Below are positions 25,403 through 33,519 of a DNA stretch of 64,000 bases, one piece after another. How positions within the stretch are numbered: position 1 is the first letter of the stretch; each line of letters opens with the position of its first letter. The notes beneath the pieces are model-generated. The model had not been told where the DNA came from and did no database searches. It saw nothing but the letters and a program-made list of their open reading frames with translations. The position numbers and the translations under genes were made by a program. Source of the stretch: JAUVPB01 sp965223695 (GTDB taxonomy: Bacteria > Actinomycetota > Thermoleophilia > Gaiellales > Gaiellaceae); contig CBDCXJ010000051.1 in NCBI GenBank assembly GCA_965223695.1, positions 526,391 through 590,390 on the forward strand, given 5' to 3'.

Positions 25403-25969
25403 CTAGTTGTTCTTGGTCTGCTCGGCCTGGAAGTCGAACGTGGCCGTGCTGGTGATGCCTTGCGAGGCGTTGGTGGCCGCGAGGGGGAGCTCGACGTTGA
25501 AGCAGAGAACCTCGTTCGTACTGGCCGTGAGCGCCCGGTCGCCGGCCTGGGCGCCCTGAGCAGGGTCACCTACCGCGTTGATCGGCGTCGTATTGCCGAG
25601 ATCGCCCGGGCCGTAGATGACGGTGCCGTCGGTGTCGAATCCGCCATTCGTGCAGGTGGTCACACCGCTCTTGATCGTCAGGTCGAGCTCTCCCGCCAGC
25701 ACGTTCTCGGTGGTCGTCGACGTGATGGCGTAGCGGAGGTCGAGTGTGCCGTCGTTGGACACCGTGACGGGGTTAGTCACCTCGTCGCCAGGTGCCATGG
25801 TGGCGAACGTGACGAGCGCACTGGTCGGTGACGTCGAGATGTCGATTGTGCCGGCCGTGAACGTGTTGGCCGGTACGGATGCAGTGTCGGTGAAGAGCGC
25901 CTGAACGCTGACCGTCAGGACGGTCGCGAAAGCCGCAAGTATGAGTCCGGTGGCGGCGAGTCTCTTCAT
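25403..25969 (-). CDS. TasA/CalY (camelysin)-like SipW-dependent secreted protein
   Basis: 188 residues from ATG 25969, preceded by AAGGAGT about ten bases upstream. The signal peptide (1-24) ends in VQALFTDTASVPANTFTAG (22-40), the hallmark of SipW substrates. The mature part has the TasA/camelysin pattern: TFATMAPGDEVTNPVTVSNDG, LDLRYAITSTTTENVL and a C-terminal strand SQGITSTATFDFQAEQ. Two or three cysteines (TTCTNGG, VLCFNV) could form a disulfide. Homologues form biofilm fibres or act as surface metalloproteases; fibre formation is an inference here. It is the first gene of a three-gene operon. Confidence 0.82.
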   Translation of the reverse strand: MKRLAATGLILAAFATVLTVSVQALFTDTASVPANTFTAGTIDISTSPTSALVTFATMAPGDEVTNPVTVSNDGTLDLRYAITSTTTENVLAGELDLTIKSGVTTCTNGGFDTDGTVIYGPGDLGNTTPINAVGDPAQGAQAGDRALTASTNEVLCFNVELPLAATNASQGITSTATFDFQAEQTKNN

Positions 25970-26157
25970 GGCTGGTACTCCTTCTTGGGTCGTGCGACGA
26001 GCCGAGTGGTTCTCGGTTTCGGCTCTGATCACGATCTACGCTCGGGCGCGGAGTCCGACAACCCCTGATCGAGTGCTAGATCAGCGCTTGGCACACCCCG
26101 AAACCGGGTGGGCGCGTCGCCCCGGATTCCCAGCAATCGTCGGTAGGCTCGTCGACT

Positions 26158-27312
26158 GTGGACGCGGCGCATCACGGCTCGGCCCTTCGGCTCCCGAGCC
26201 GTGCGTGGGCCGAGTTCGATCTGGCGAGGCTGTGCCGGAACCTCGCCGAGATCGAGGAGCGCAGCCGCCGGGGCGCTGACGTCATTGCGTCTGTGAAGGC
26301 CGACGCCTATGGCCACGGGGCGGTGCCTGTGGCGCGCGCCCTCGAGGCAACAGGTGTGTTTGCGCTCGCGACCGGAAGCGTCCGCGAGGCGGTCGAGATC
26401 CGCGAGGCGCACGTCTCGACGCCGATCCTGCTGTTTCCGGGCTTCCTCGCTGACGCGATCCCGGCGATTCTCGAGCACCGGCTCATGCCCGGGCTCGACG
26501 ACCTCGAGCTCGCGCGCGCCCTCTCGGGCCAGTCTACGAGCGCACTCCCGGTCTGGCTGAAGGTCGACAGCGGGCTCGGCCGGCATGGAGTGCTTCCCGC
26601 GGATGCAGTCGCCTTCGTCGACGCGCTCGGCCAGCTACCGCACCTTGAGCTTGGCGGCGTGTTTACGCACCTGCCCTTCGTCGACCGTGCCGGGCGTGAG
26701 TGGGCCGAGGAGCGGCTGGCCAGCTTCACGTCTGTGCTGCGCTCGCTCGAGGCCCGCGACCTGGCGCCGCCGCACTCGCAGGCCCTGAGCAGCGCCGGTG
26801 CACTGGCAGGAGTGGGTGACCCGAGCTCGGCGATCTGCCCGGGTCACGCCATGTACGGGATTCCACCCGCGGCCGCTGAGCAGGTCTCGATGGATGGGCT
26901 CGAGCCGGTGGCGCGCTCGATCACTAGCGCGCTCTCTCGTGTGGCGCCCAATCCCGTCGCTCGCTCCGTTGGCGTTGGCGGCGCTCGCGAGCTCGCCGCT
27001 GGCGCCGTGACCGGCGTCGTTTCTCTCGGTCGTCGGGATGGGTACCGCTGGCATAGTGACCAGCCCGCAGCCATGCTCGTGCGCGGCCGTCGCGCACCTG
27101 TCGTCGGTCTCTCGCTCGAGCACGTGATGCTCGACCTCAGCGATGTTGTGGGTGCGCGGCCCGGCGACGAGGTGGTCGTCCTCGGTGCTCAGGGCGATGA
27201 GTCGATCACGCTGGCCGAGCTCGGCAGCTGGAGGCGTTCAAATCCGACCGAGACGTTGCTCGACTTCGCGGGCCGGATCGAGCGCCGGTATCTGGGCGAA
27301 GGGCGTGCCTGA
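26158..27312 (+). CDS. Alanine racemase-like PLP protein, divergent active site
   Basis: 384 residues from GTG 26158. The PLP lysine lies in SVKADAYGHGAVPVA (Lys47), and the TIM-barrel motifs WLKVDSGLGRHG and FTHLPFVD and the C-terminal MLDLSDVVGARPGDEVVVLG fit the Alr fold. However, the segment that normally carries the second catalytic Tyr (SYG.TY before GYADGY) reads RSVGVGG...VVSLGRRDGYRW, without that Tyr. It may act on another amino acid or use another base. It is divergent from the TasA operon by 188 bases and begins a long plus-strand run. Confidence 0.76.
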   Translation: MDAAHHGSALRLPSRAWAEFDLARLCRNLAEIEERSRRGADVIASVKADAYGHGAVPVARALEATGVFALATGSVREAVEIREAHVSTPILLFPGFLADAIPAILEHRLMPGLDDLELARALSGQSTSALPVWLKVDSGLGRHGVLPADAVAFVDALGQLPHLELGGVFTHLPFVDRAGREWAEERLASFTSVLRSLEARDLAPPHSQALSSAGALAGVGDPSSAICPGHAMYGIPPAAAEQVSMDGLEPVARSITSALSRVAPNPVARSVGVGGARELAAGAVTGVVSLGRRDGYRWHSDQPAAMLVRGRRAPVVGLSLEHVMLDLSDVVGARPGDEVVVLGAQGDESITLAELGSWRRSNPTETLLDFAGRIERRYLGEGRA

Positions 27313-27356
27313 GTGAGGCATACTCCGGCTAGCAGCTGCGCGATCTGGAGGTAGGG

Positions 27357-28064
27357 ATGGCCACGACCGAAACCGGGGACATCACCAACGAGGTGCTCCA
27401 GGAGTTCCTGTGGACGCTGTTTGGGCGACTTTCGGCGCCGAAGCTGACGAAAGAGACGACCGCGTTGCTCTGCGTCGACGTGCAGTACGTCGATGCGCAT
27501 CCCGACTACGGGCTTGGCGCGAAGGCAAAAGAGCTCGACCTGGCGCACCATCTCGACTACTACTGGGACCGGCTCGAGCGGATCACGATTCCGAACATCA
27601 GACGGCTGCAGGATGTCGCGCGCGCCAAGGGCGTCGAGATCGCTCACATCCGCGTCGCCTCGAGCACGGCCGACGGGCGGGACTCGACGCTTCGTTACAA
27701 GTCGTTCGGCTTGCGTACGCCACGCGACACCAAGGAGGCGCAGTTTCTCGACGAGGTCGCCCCGCAGGGCGACGAGCTCGTGATTAGCAAGGTCACCTCG
27801 AGCGCGTTCAACTCGACGAACATCGACCGCATGTTTCGGAACATCGGCATCCGGAACCTGATCGTCACCGGCGTCGTGACCAACGGCTGCGTCGAGTCGA
27901 CGACGCGTAGCGCCGCCGAGCACGACTACGGCACGATCGTCGTCGAGGACGCGACGGCTGCGATGGCACCCCAGCTGCACGAGCACTCGCTGCTCAGCAT
28001 GAGCTACAAGGACGCGGCGATCCGTTCGACCGACGAGGTCGTCGAGTTGCTCGACGCGCTCTAG
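27357..28064 (+). CDS. Isochorismatase-family cysteine hydrolase
   Basis: 235 residues with an intact Asp-Lys-Cys triad: Asp41 (LLCVDVQ), Lys145 (VISKVTSSAF) and Cys178 (VVTNGCVEST). The N-terminal 30 residues are an extension beyond the minimal fold. Relatives hydrolyse amides such as N-carbamoylsarcosine, nicotinamide or biuret, or the enol ether of isochorismate. With creatininase-family, hydantoinase and allantoinase-like genes in this window, an amidohydrolase role fits best. Confidence 0.84.
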   Translation: MATTETGDITNEVLQEFLWTLFGRLSAPKLTKETTALLCVDVQYVDAHPDYGLGAKAKELDLAHHLDYYWDRLERITIPNIRRLQDVARAKGVEIAHIRVASSTADGRDSTLRYKSFGLRTPRDTKEAQFLDEVAPQGDELVISKVTSSAFNSTNIDRMFRNIGIRNLIVTGVVTNGCVESTTRSAAEHDYGTIVVEDATAAMAPQLHEHSLLSMSYKDAAIRSTDEVVELLDAL

Positions 28065-28102
28065 ACCATCTGGTTGGCGACGCAGCCGGCGCCGGGACGG
28101 CC

Positions 28103-28867
28103 ATGACCGTTGGATCGGAGCCCCTCGCAGGAAAGGTCGCCATCGTCACCGGCGCGGGACGCGGACTCGGGCGCGCGATTGCGCGCGCGCTCGCGGATGC
28201 CGGCGCCCAGGTCGCCCTCTCGGGTCGAGACGAGGCGCGCCTCGCGGATGTCGCCGGCGAGATCAAGAAGCTCGGTCGAGTGGGCGAGGTCGTGCCGGCT
28301 GACGTTACCGACCGTGACGCCGTCGAGGCGCTCGTGGCGCAGACCGTCGAGCGCCTCGGTGGCGTGGACATACTGGTCAACAACGCCGGTGTCGTCGTAG
28401 AGCGCCCGCTGCTCGAGATGACCGAGGAAGACTGGGACGCGATATTTGACACGAACGTTCGCGGGACGTTTCTTTGCACGCGCGCAGCGGGCCGCGTTCT
28501 GACAAAGCAGCGCGCCGGGAAGGTGATCAACATCGCCTCCTACACGGGTTTCATCGGGATGGCCAACCTCGCCGCGTACTGCGCGTCGAAGGCCGCGCTC
28601 GTTCAGCTCACCAAGGCTCTGGCGGTCGAGTGGGCGCCGCACAACGTCCAGGTCAACGCGATCGCGCCGGGCTTCTTCGAGACCGAGATGAACGCGGAGT
28701 TCCGCTCGAACGCCAGCGAGCTCGACCGCGCGCTGAAGCGGATTCCGGCGCGGCGCGCCGGTCGCCCGGAGGAGCTCGGGCCACTGGCGGTCCTGCTCGC
28801 CTCGTCGGCTTCCGACTACATGACGGGTGAGACCATCGTCATCGATGGAGGGCAGATCGCATGGTGA
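28103..28867 (+). CDS. Short-chain dehydrogenase/reductase (SDR)
   Basis: 254 residues, classical SDR. Cofactor motif TGAGRGLG is at 16-23, NNAG at 93-96 and the catalytic Ser146-Tyr159-Lys163 (SYTG...YCASK) is complete. The Arg/Asp pattern after strand 2 (LSGRDEARL) suggests NADP(H). Its stop lies 7 bases inside the next gene (start 28861), implying coupling with the LLM oxidoreductase. It would oxidise a hydroxyl or reduce a ketone in the catabolic pathway. Confidence 0.87.
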   Translation: MTVGSEPLAGKVAIVTGAGRGLGRAIARALADAGAQVALSGRDEARLADVAGEIKKLGRVGEVVPADVTDRDAVEALVAQTVERLGGVDILVNNAGVVVERPLLEMTEEDWDAIFDTNVRGTFLCTRAAGRVLTKQRAGKVINIASYTGFIGMANLAAYCASKAALVQLTKALAVEWAPHNVQVNAIAPGFFETEMNAEFRSNASELDRALKRIPARRAGRPEELGPLAVLLASSASDYMTGETIVIDGGQIAW

Positions 28868-29751
28868 AGGTCGGCATCCACCTTCCCCAGTGGGGCGCGC
28901 TCGCGACGCGCGACGCGCTGCTGACGGCCGCCCGGACGGTTGAGGACTGCGGTCTCGACTCGGCCTGGGTCGCCGACCACATCGTCTATCCGGCGGCCGG
29001 CGGCGACCAGTACCCCTACGCCGAGCGGTTGCCGTGGGCGCCAGGGGAGGGGTTTCTCGAGGCGTTCACGACGCTGGCCGTCGTGGCCGGGGCGACGAGC
29101 CGGATCGCCCTCGGGACGAGTGCGCTCGTCCTGCCGATGCGCGAGCCGCTGCTCGTCGCGAAGACGATTGCGAGCCTCGATGTCCTCTCTGGTGGCCGCG
29201 TGATCCTGGCCCTCGGCGCAGGCTGGTGGCGCGAGGAGTTCGACGCACTTGGCGTTGGCTTCGACGATCGCGCAGCCCGCTACGACGAGACGATCCGACT
29301 GATGCGGGCGCTCTGGACGGACGGCACCGTCGAGCACCATGGCGAGTTCTTCGACTTCGAGACCGTGTCGTGCGAGCCGCGGCCGCTTCAAAGCGGCGGG
29401 CCGCCACTCTGGATCGCCGGAAGCACGAGAGCCGCGCGCCGGCGCGCAGCACGACTCGGCGACGGCTGGCACCCGGTTCGCCTCACGCCCGAGCAACTCG
29501 CCCAGGGAATGGCCGAGATCGCCGAGCTCGCCGAGGCCGAAGGTCGCGACGCGGCGCAGATCGGGCTGAGCAGCGTAATCGGGCTACCGCCCGACCCTGA
29601 CCGAGTTGCGAAGCGCATTCTCGACCTGGCCGCTGTCGGTGCGAGCCACGTGCTCGCTGGCGCGCCCGGCGAGACGATCGAAGAGCTCTGCCGGGCGATC
29701 GAGATGCTCGGAGGCGAGGTCATGCCGATCGTGCGGCGCGAGCTCGGGTAG
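28861..29751 (+). CDS. LLM-class (probably F420-dependent) oxidoreductase
   Basis: 296 residues. Family signatures: VGIHLPQWG at the start, LDSAWVADHIVYP, RIALGTSALVLPMREP, GRVILALGAGWWREEFDALG and PPLWIAGSTRAARRRAARLGDGWHP (in pieces). These match the F420-dependent, TIGR03619-like branch. Overlapping the SDR gene, it probably acts on the same intermediate, for example as a hydride-transfer step or dehydrogenation. Confidence 0.85.
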   Translation: MVKVGIHLPQWGALATRDALLTAARTVEDCGLDSAWVADHIVYPAAGGDQYPYAERLPWAPGEGFLEAFTTLAVVAGATSRIALGTSALVLPMREPLLVAKTIASLDVLSGGRVILALGAGWWREEFDALGVGFDDRAARYDETIRLMRALWTDGTVEHHGEFFDFETVSCEPRPLQSGGPPLWIAGSTRAARRRAARLGDGWHPVRLTPEQLAQGMAEIAELAEAEGRDAAQIGLSSVIGLPPDPDRVAKRILDLAAVGASHVLAGAPGETIEELCRAIEMLGGEVMPIVRRELG

Positions 29752-29770
29752 CCGCTGCGCGGCCACCTTG

Positions 29771-29795
29771 CGAGAACGGCCTCAGGCCGTTCTCG
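29771..29795 (+). terminator. Perfect hairpin after the LLM oxidoreductase gene
   Basis: CGAGAACGGCCT, a single C, then AGGCCGTTCTCG is a perfect 12-bp inverted repeat, 20 bases after the stop at 29751. No T-run follows, so it is an intrinsic-terminator-like hairpin of the U-less type often seen in actinobacteria, or an RNA processing site. Confidence 0.5.
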
Positions 29796-29843
29796 GGCCT
29801 GGCTAGGTCCGACAGCTAGCCGCTCCATCTACACTCGGGCGCC

Positions 29844-30986
29844 ATGCCGCTTTCCGCGCAGCAGCGCGAGCTGGCGGAGGCGCTGACCGACCTCTGCAAG
29901 CGCCACGTCACGCCGGAGTACGTGAAGCGCTGTGACGACGAGCAGCTCTACCCACAGGAGGCGCTTGCCGAGCTCGCCTCGGCCGGGTGGGCCGGCCTCG
30001 CGGTCGCCGGGGAGCACGGTGGCGCAGGAGGCTCGGCTGTGGATCTCGCGCTCGCGCACCGGACGATCGCCCGCCACGGCTTCGCCGTCGCGCAGGCCTA
30101 CTACTCACTCTGGGTTCTCGGCGCGAACGCGATCGCTGCGCTCGGGAGCGACGAGCAGAAGGCCGACTGGCTGCCGCGCTTGGCCCGGGGGCAGCTGCGC
30201 GTGGCGTTCGCTCTCACCGAGCCGGAGTCCGGCTCTGACGCGGCTGCTCTCAGAACGACCGCGACGCGCGAAGGTGATGCCTTCCGCGTCAATGGGCAGA
30301 AGCTCTTCATCACGGGTGCGACGGTCGCCGACCTGATCATCACGGTCGTGCGAACCGACCCGGACGTGGCTGATCGCCGCGAGGGCCTCTCGCTCCTCGT
30401 GATAGACGCCGACGCGCCGGGCATCCGCGTGCAGCCGCTCGACAAGCTGGGCCTCAGGGCGATTGACCTGAGCGAGGTCTTCTTCGCCGACGTCGCGGTG
30501 CCGGCCGCGCGGCTCCTCGGCCCGCTCCACCACGGCTGGCCGAGCCTGCGGCCGCATCTGAGCCTCGAACGGGTTCTGCTCGCCGCGATCTGCGTGGGGG
30601 CTATCGACGAGCTGGTCGAGCTGTCGAGCCAGTACGCGCGTCAGCGGGTGGCGTTCGGGCAGCCGATCTCGCGCTTCCAGCTCGTTGCTGACAAGCTCGT
30701 GTCAATGCGCGTGAGCGGGCAGGCGGCCGGGCTGCTCGTCGAGAACGCTGCCGCGACGATCGACGAGGGCGAGCCCGCCGAGGCCGACGCCGCCGCAGCC
30801 AAGCTATTCGCGGCCGAGGCCTACGCGTCGGCCGCCCGCGAGGCGGTGCAGATCTTCGGCGGCTACGGCTACACGAACGACTACCCGGTCGCCCGCCACT
30901 ATCGCGACGCGAAGTACATGGAGATCGGTGGCGGCACCTCCGAGATTCAGAAGCTCTTGATTGCGCGCTCGATGGAGCTCGTGTGA
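29844..30986 (+). CDS. Acyl-CoA dehydrogenase, isovaleryl-type catalytic arrangement
   Basis: 380 residues with FAD-binding motifs AFALTEPESGSDA and LFITGA, RVAFGQPISRFQ, VQIFGGYGYTNDYPVARHYRDAK and the C-terminal GGTSEIQKLLIARSM. The usual catalytic Glu of the EGT motif is Gly here (IGGGTSEI, about 361-368). A Glu at 242 (SLERVLLAA) sits where isovaleryl-CoA dehydrogenase places its base. So a branched or bulky acyl-CoA is more likely than a straight medium-chain one. It overlaps the next SDR by 4 bases. Confidence 0.86.
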   Translation: MPLSAQQRELAEALTDLCKRHVTPEYVKRCDDEQLYPQEALAELASAGWAGLAVAGEHGGAGGSAVDLALAHRTIARHGFAVAQAYYSLWVLGANAIAALGSDEQKADWLPRLARGQLRVAFALTEPESGSDAAALRTTATREGDAFRVNGQKLFITGATVADLIITVVRTDPDVADRREGLSLLVIDADAPGIRVQPLDKLGLRAIDLSEVFFADVAVPAARLLGPLHHGWPSLRPHLSLERVLLAAICVGAIDELVELSSQYARQRVAFGQPISRFQLVADKLVSMRVSGQAAGLLVENAAATIDEGEPAEADAAAAKLFAAEAYASAAREAVQIFGGYGYTNDYPVARHYRDAKYMEIGGGTSEIQKLLIARSMELV

Positions 30987-31807
30987 GTCGTTTCGAGGGT
31001 AAGTCGGCGCTGATCACGGGCGCCGCCGGCGGTATCGGCTCGGCGGCCGCGCGCCGCTTCGCGAGCGAGGGCGCGAGCGTGGCGCTGGCTGACCGCGCGG
31101 CCGATGGGCTCGGGGAAGTCGCGTCGGAGTGCCGCGATCTAGGCGCTCCCCAGGCGCTCGAGCTCGCCGTCGACCAGACCGATCCGGAGGCGGTCGCCGG
31201 CGCCGTCGAGCAGGCGTGGACAGCACTCGGTCGCATCGACGCCCTGTTCGCCAATGCCGGCTACGGCAAGCTCGTGCCGTTCCTGGAGACGCCGGCGCGC
31301 GTCTGGCAGCGTCACGTCGACGTCAACCTGACCGGCACGTTCCACGTCTGCCAGGAGGTCACCAGGCGCATGGCCGACGATCGAGGGGGAGGAGCCGTCG
31401 TCATCAACGCCTCTTCGGGGGCCGAGGTCTACGCCGACCAGCTCTCGGCCTACTGCGCGACGAAGGCGGCGATTCGCATGCTCGCGATCGGAATGGCTTC
31501 CGAGCTCGGGGTGCACCGCATCCGTGTCAACGCGGTCATGCCGGGCGTGATCGAGACGCCTCTCAACGCGCCGCTCCTCGCCGACGACCGGCACCGCGAC
31601 GTGCTCACGGCCGAGACGCCGGTCGGTCGGCTGGGCACACCGGACGACGTGGCCGCCCTCGTCTGCTTCCTCGCCTCTGACGACGCCGCGTACATGACTG
31701 GCGCTGCGCTGATGATCGACGGCGGCCAGACGATCCACGGACATCCGCGCTGGTTCAGGCTCGACTACTCGAAGCCGCACGACGCGACCTGGGAGATCGG
31801 GCGGTGA
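30983..31807 (+). CDS. Short-chain dehydrogenase/reductase (SDR)
   Basis: 274 residues from a GTG at 30983 inside the previous stop. TGAAGGIG cofactor motif, NAGYG, NASSGAEVY and the catalytic SAYCATK are all present; ALADRAADG after strand 2 carries Asp, favouring NAD(H). Its C-terminus is about 20 residues longer than usual (HGHPRWFRLDYSKPHDATWEIGR, in pieces). It is linked by a 4-base overlap to the CoA-transferase alpha gene. Probably a hydroxyacyl-CoA or alcohol dehydrogenase of the same pathway. Confidence 0.86.
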   Translation: MSRFEGKSALITGAAGGIGSAAARRFASEGASVALADRAADGLGEVASECRDLGAPQALELAVDQTDPEAVAGAVEQAWTALGRIDALFANAGYGKLVPFLETPARVWQRHVDVNLTGTFHVCQEVTRRMADDRGGGAVVINASSGAEVYADQLSAYCATKAAIRMLAIGMASELGVHRIRVNAVMPGVIETPLNAPLLADDRHRDVLTAETPVGRLGTPDDVAALVCFLASDDAAYMTGAALMIDGGQTIHGHPRWFRLDYSKPHDATWEIGR

Positions 31808-32724
31808 GCACGGATCGCACGCGGTCCGGGGCCGAGCGCGACTCGGTCGTCACCGACGCCGCAAGTGCGATCGAGGCGGTGCGAGACGGCATGACCGTCG
31901 GCATCGGCGGCTTTATCAACGCGGCGCACCCGATGGCGCTCGTCCGCCAGCTCGTCAAGGCCGGTCTTCGGGATCTGACGATCGTCGGCCCGGCCTCCTC
32001 CGGGCTCGAGGTCGACATGCTGATCTCCTCGGGCTGTGTGCACAAGGTGGTCGCGACCTACGTCGGGGCCGAGGGGATCGCGCCGATCGGGCCCGCTTTC
32101 CGCCATGCCGCGCAGGAGGGTGAGATCGAGGTCTGGGAGCTCGACGAGGCGCTCTACTACGCGGGCCTTCGCGCTTCCGCGCAGCGTCTTCCCTTCAATC
32201 CCTGGCGCGCCGGCGTCGGCACCTCCTACCCCGAGATCAACCCCGACCTCAAGGAGTTCGACGACCCGGTGAGCGGTGAGCGACTGCTCGCGGTGCCCGC
32301 GATCGAGATCGACGTTGCACTGATCCAGGCCGCTGTCAGCGACCACTACGGCAACGTCCAGCACAACGGGACCGGGTATGGGGACCGGGCCATCCACGCG
32401 GCCGCCGACGTCACCATCGCGCAGGTCGAGGAGCTCATCTCACCGGAGCGGATCCGGGCGAATCCGGGCGCGACGAGCATCGCCGGTGCCGACCATGTGG
32501 TGCGCGCGCCTTACGGCGCTCATCCCTTCGGCTCGGAGGGCTACTACCCGCCCGACCTCGACCACCTCCAGGAGTACCTGGCCACCGCCAATCAGCTCCT
32601 GCGCGAGGGGTCGCGCACGGCGCTCGACTCCTACCTGGGGCGCTACTTCGCCGAGCCCGGGGACAACGTCGCTTACCTCGAGCGGGTCGGGCTTCGACGC
32701 CTGCTCGCGCTCTCGGAGTACTAG
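31804..32724 (+). CDS. CoA-transferase family I alpha subunit (IpdA/glutaconate-CoA transferase-like)
   Basis: 306 residues. MTVGIGGFINAAHPMALVRQLVKAG, TIVGPASSGLEVDMLIS, YVGAEGIAPIGPAFR and AVPAIEIDVALIQAAVSDHYGN (pieces) are typical of the alpha subunits of glutaconate CoA-transferase and of IpdA, the actinobacterial hydrolase that opens the last steroid ring. It overlaps the preceding SDR by 4 bases and is followed 3 bases later by its beta partner. Which reaction it performs, CoA transfer or ring-opening hydrolysis, cannot be decided from sequence here. Confidence 0.82.
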   Translation: MSTDRTRSGAERDSVVTDAASAIEAVRDGMTVGIGGFINAAHPMALVRQLVKAGLRDLTIVGPASSGLEVDMLISSGCVHKVVATYVGAEGIAPIGPAFRHAAQEGEIEVWELDEALYYAGLRASAQRLPFNPWRAGVGTSYPEINPDLKEFDDPVSGERLLAVPAIEIDVALIQAAVSDHYGNVQHNGTGYGDRAIHAAADVTIAQVEELISPERIRANPGATSIAGADHVVRAPYGAHPFGSEGYYPPDLDHLQEYLATANQLLREGSRTALDSYLGRYFAEPGDNVAYLERVGLRRLLALSEY

Positions 32725-32727
32725 CCC

Positions 32728-33519
32728 GTGAGCGATGCGACTCCGCTTGAGCTGATGGCAACCGCGCTCGCGCACGACCTCGAGGACGGCGAGTGGGTCG
32801 AAGTCGGCGCCAACCTCCCCGTCCCGCGCGCCGCGGCGCTGCTCGCGCACCTCACGCATGGCCCGAACATGACCGTGATGCTCGCGATGACGAAGGCCTA
32901 CCTGCGCGCCGAGCCCTCGATCGAGGAGTTCGAGCTGATCACCGACGTGCGTGCTCAGCGCTGGGCCGAGGCCTACTACCCGCACGACCGGTTGCTCGCC
33001 GAGATGCGCTTCCGCCGTCGTGGTGTTTTCTTCTGTGGAGGCATCCAGATCGACCAGTTCGGCAACTCGAACCTGATCGGCATCGGGCCCGACTACAAGA
33101 AGCTGAAGTTTCGTGGCCCGGGGGGCATCGGCACCTGCAACGCGACCGCCCAGAACGGGCGCTACCACCTGGTCACGACCGACCACTCGCCGCGAACGCT
33201 GGTCGAGCGCTGCGACTACGTGTCGGCGATCGGGTTCGGCGACGGCACGGACGGCCTGCGCGAGTCGCTTGGCCTGACGAACGAGGGGCCGCGCTACATC
33301 GTCACGCCGAAGTGCGTGTTCGATTTCGACACCGACACGCGTCGCGCGCGGCTGAAGTCGGTGCACGCGGGCGTCGGCGTCGACGACGTGCTCGAGTCGA
33401 CAGGGTTCGTCCCCGTCGTTCCGGACGACGTCCCGGTCACTCCGGGCCCGAGCCAGGACGAGCTGACGATTCTGCGCGAGCGGATCGACCGGGCCGGTCG
33501 CCTGCGCGCCGAGCGGTGA
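32728..33519 (+). CDS. CoA-transferase family I beta subunit (IpdB-like)
   Basis: 263 residues from a GTG. GEWVEVGANLPVPRAAALLAHLTHGP, FFCGGIQIDQFGNSNLIGIGPDY, RGPGGIGTCNATAQNG and TPKCVFDFDTDTRRARLKSVHAG (pieces) fit the beta subunits that pair with glutaconate/IpdA-like alphas. The canonical catalytic Glu of ordinary CoA-transferase beta subunits is not apparent at the GGIG/CN region, consistent with the IpdB branch. Stop overlaps the ligase start (GTGA). Confidence 0.8.
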   Translation: MSDATPLELMATALAHDLEDGEWVEVGANLPVPRAAALLAHLTHGPNMTVMLAMTKAYLRAEPSIEEFELITDVRAQRWAEAYYPHDRLLAEMRFRRRGVFFCGGIQIDQFGNSNLIGIGPDYKKLKFRGPGGIGTCNATAQNGRYHLVTTDHSPRTLVERCDYVSAIGFGDGTDGLRESLGLTNEGPRYIVTPKCVFDFDTDTRRARLKSVHAGVGVDDVLESTGFVPVVPDDVPVTPGPSQDELTILRERIDRAGRLRAER

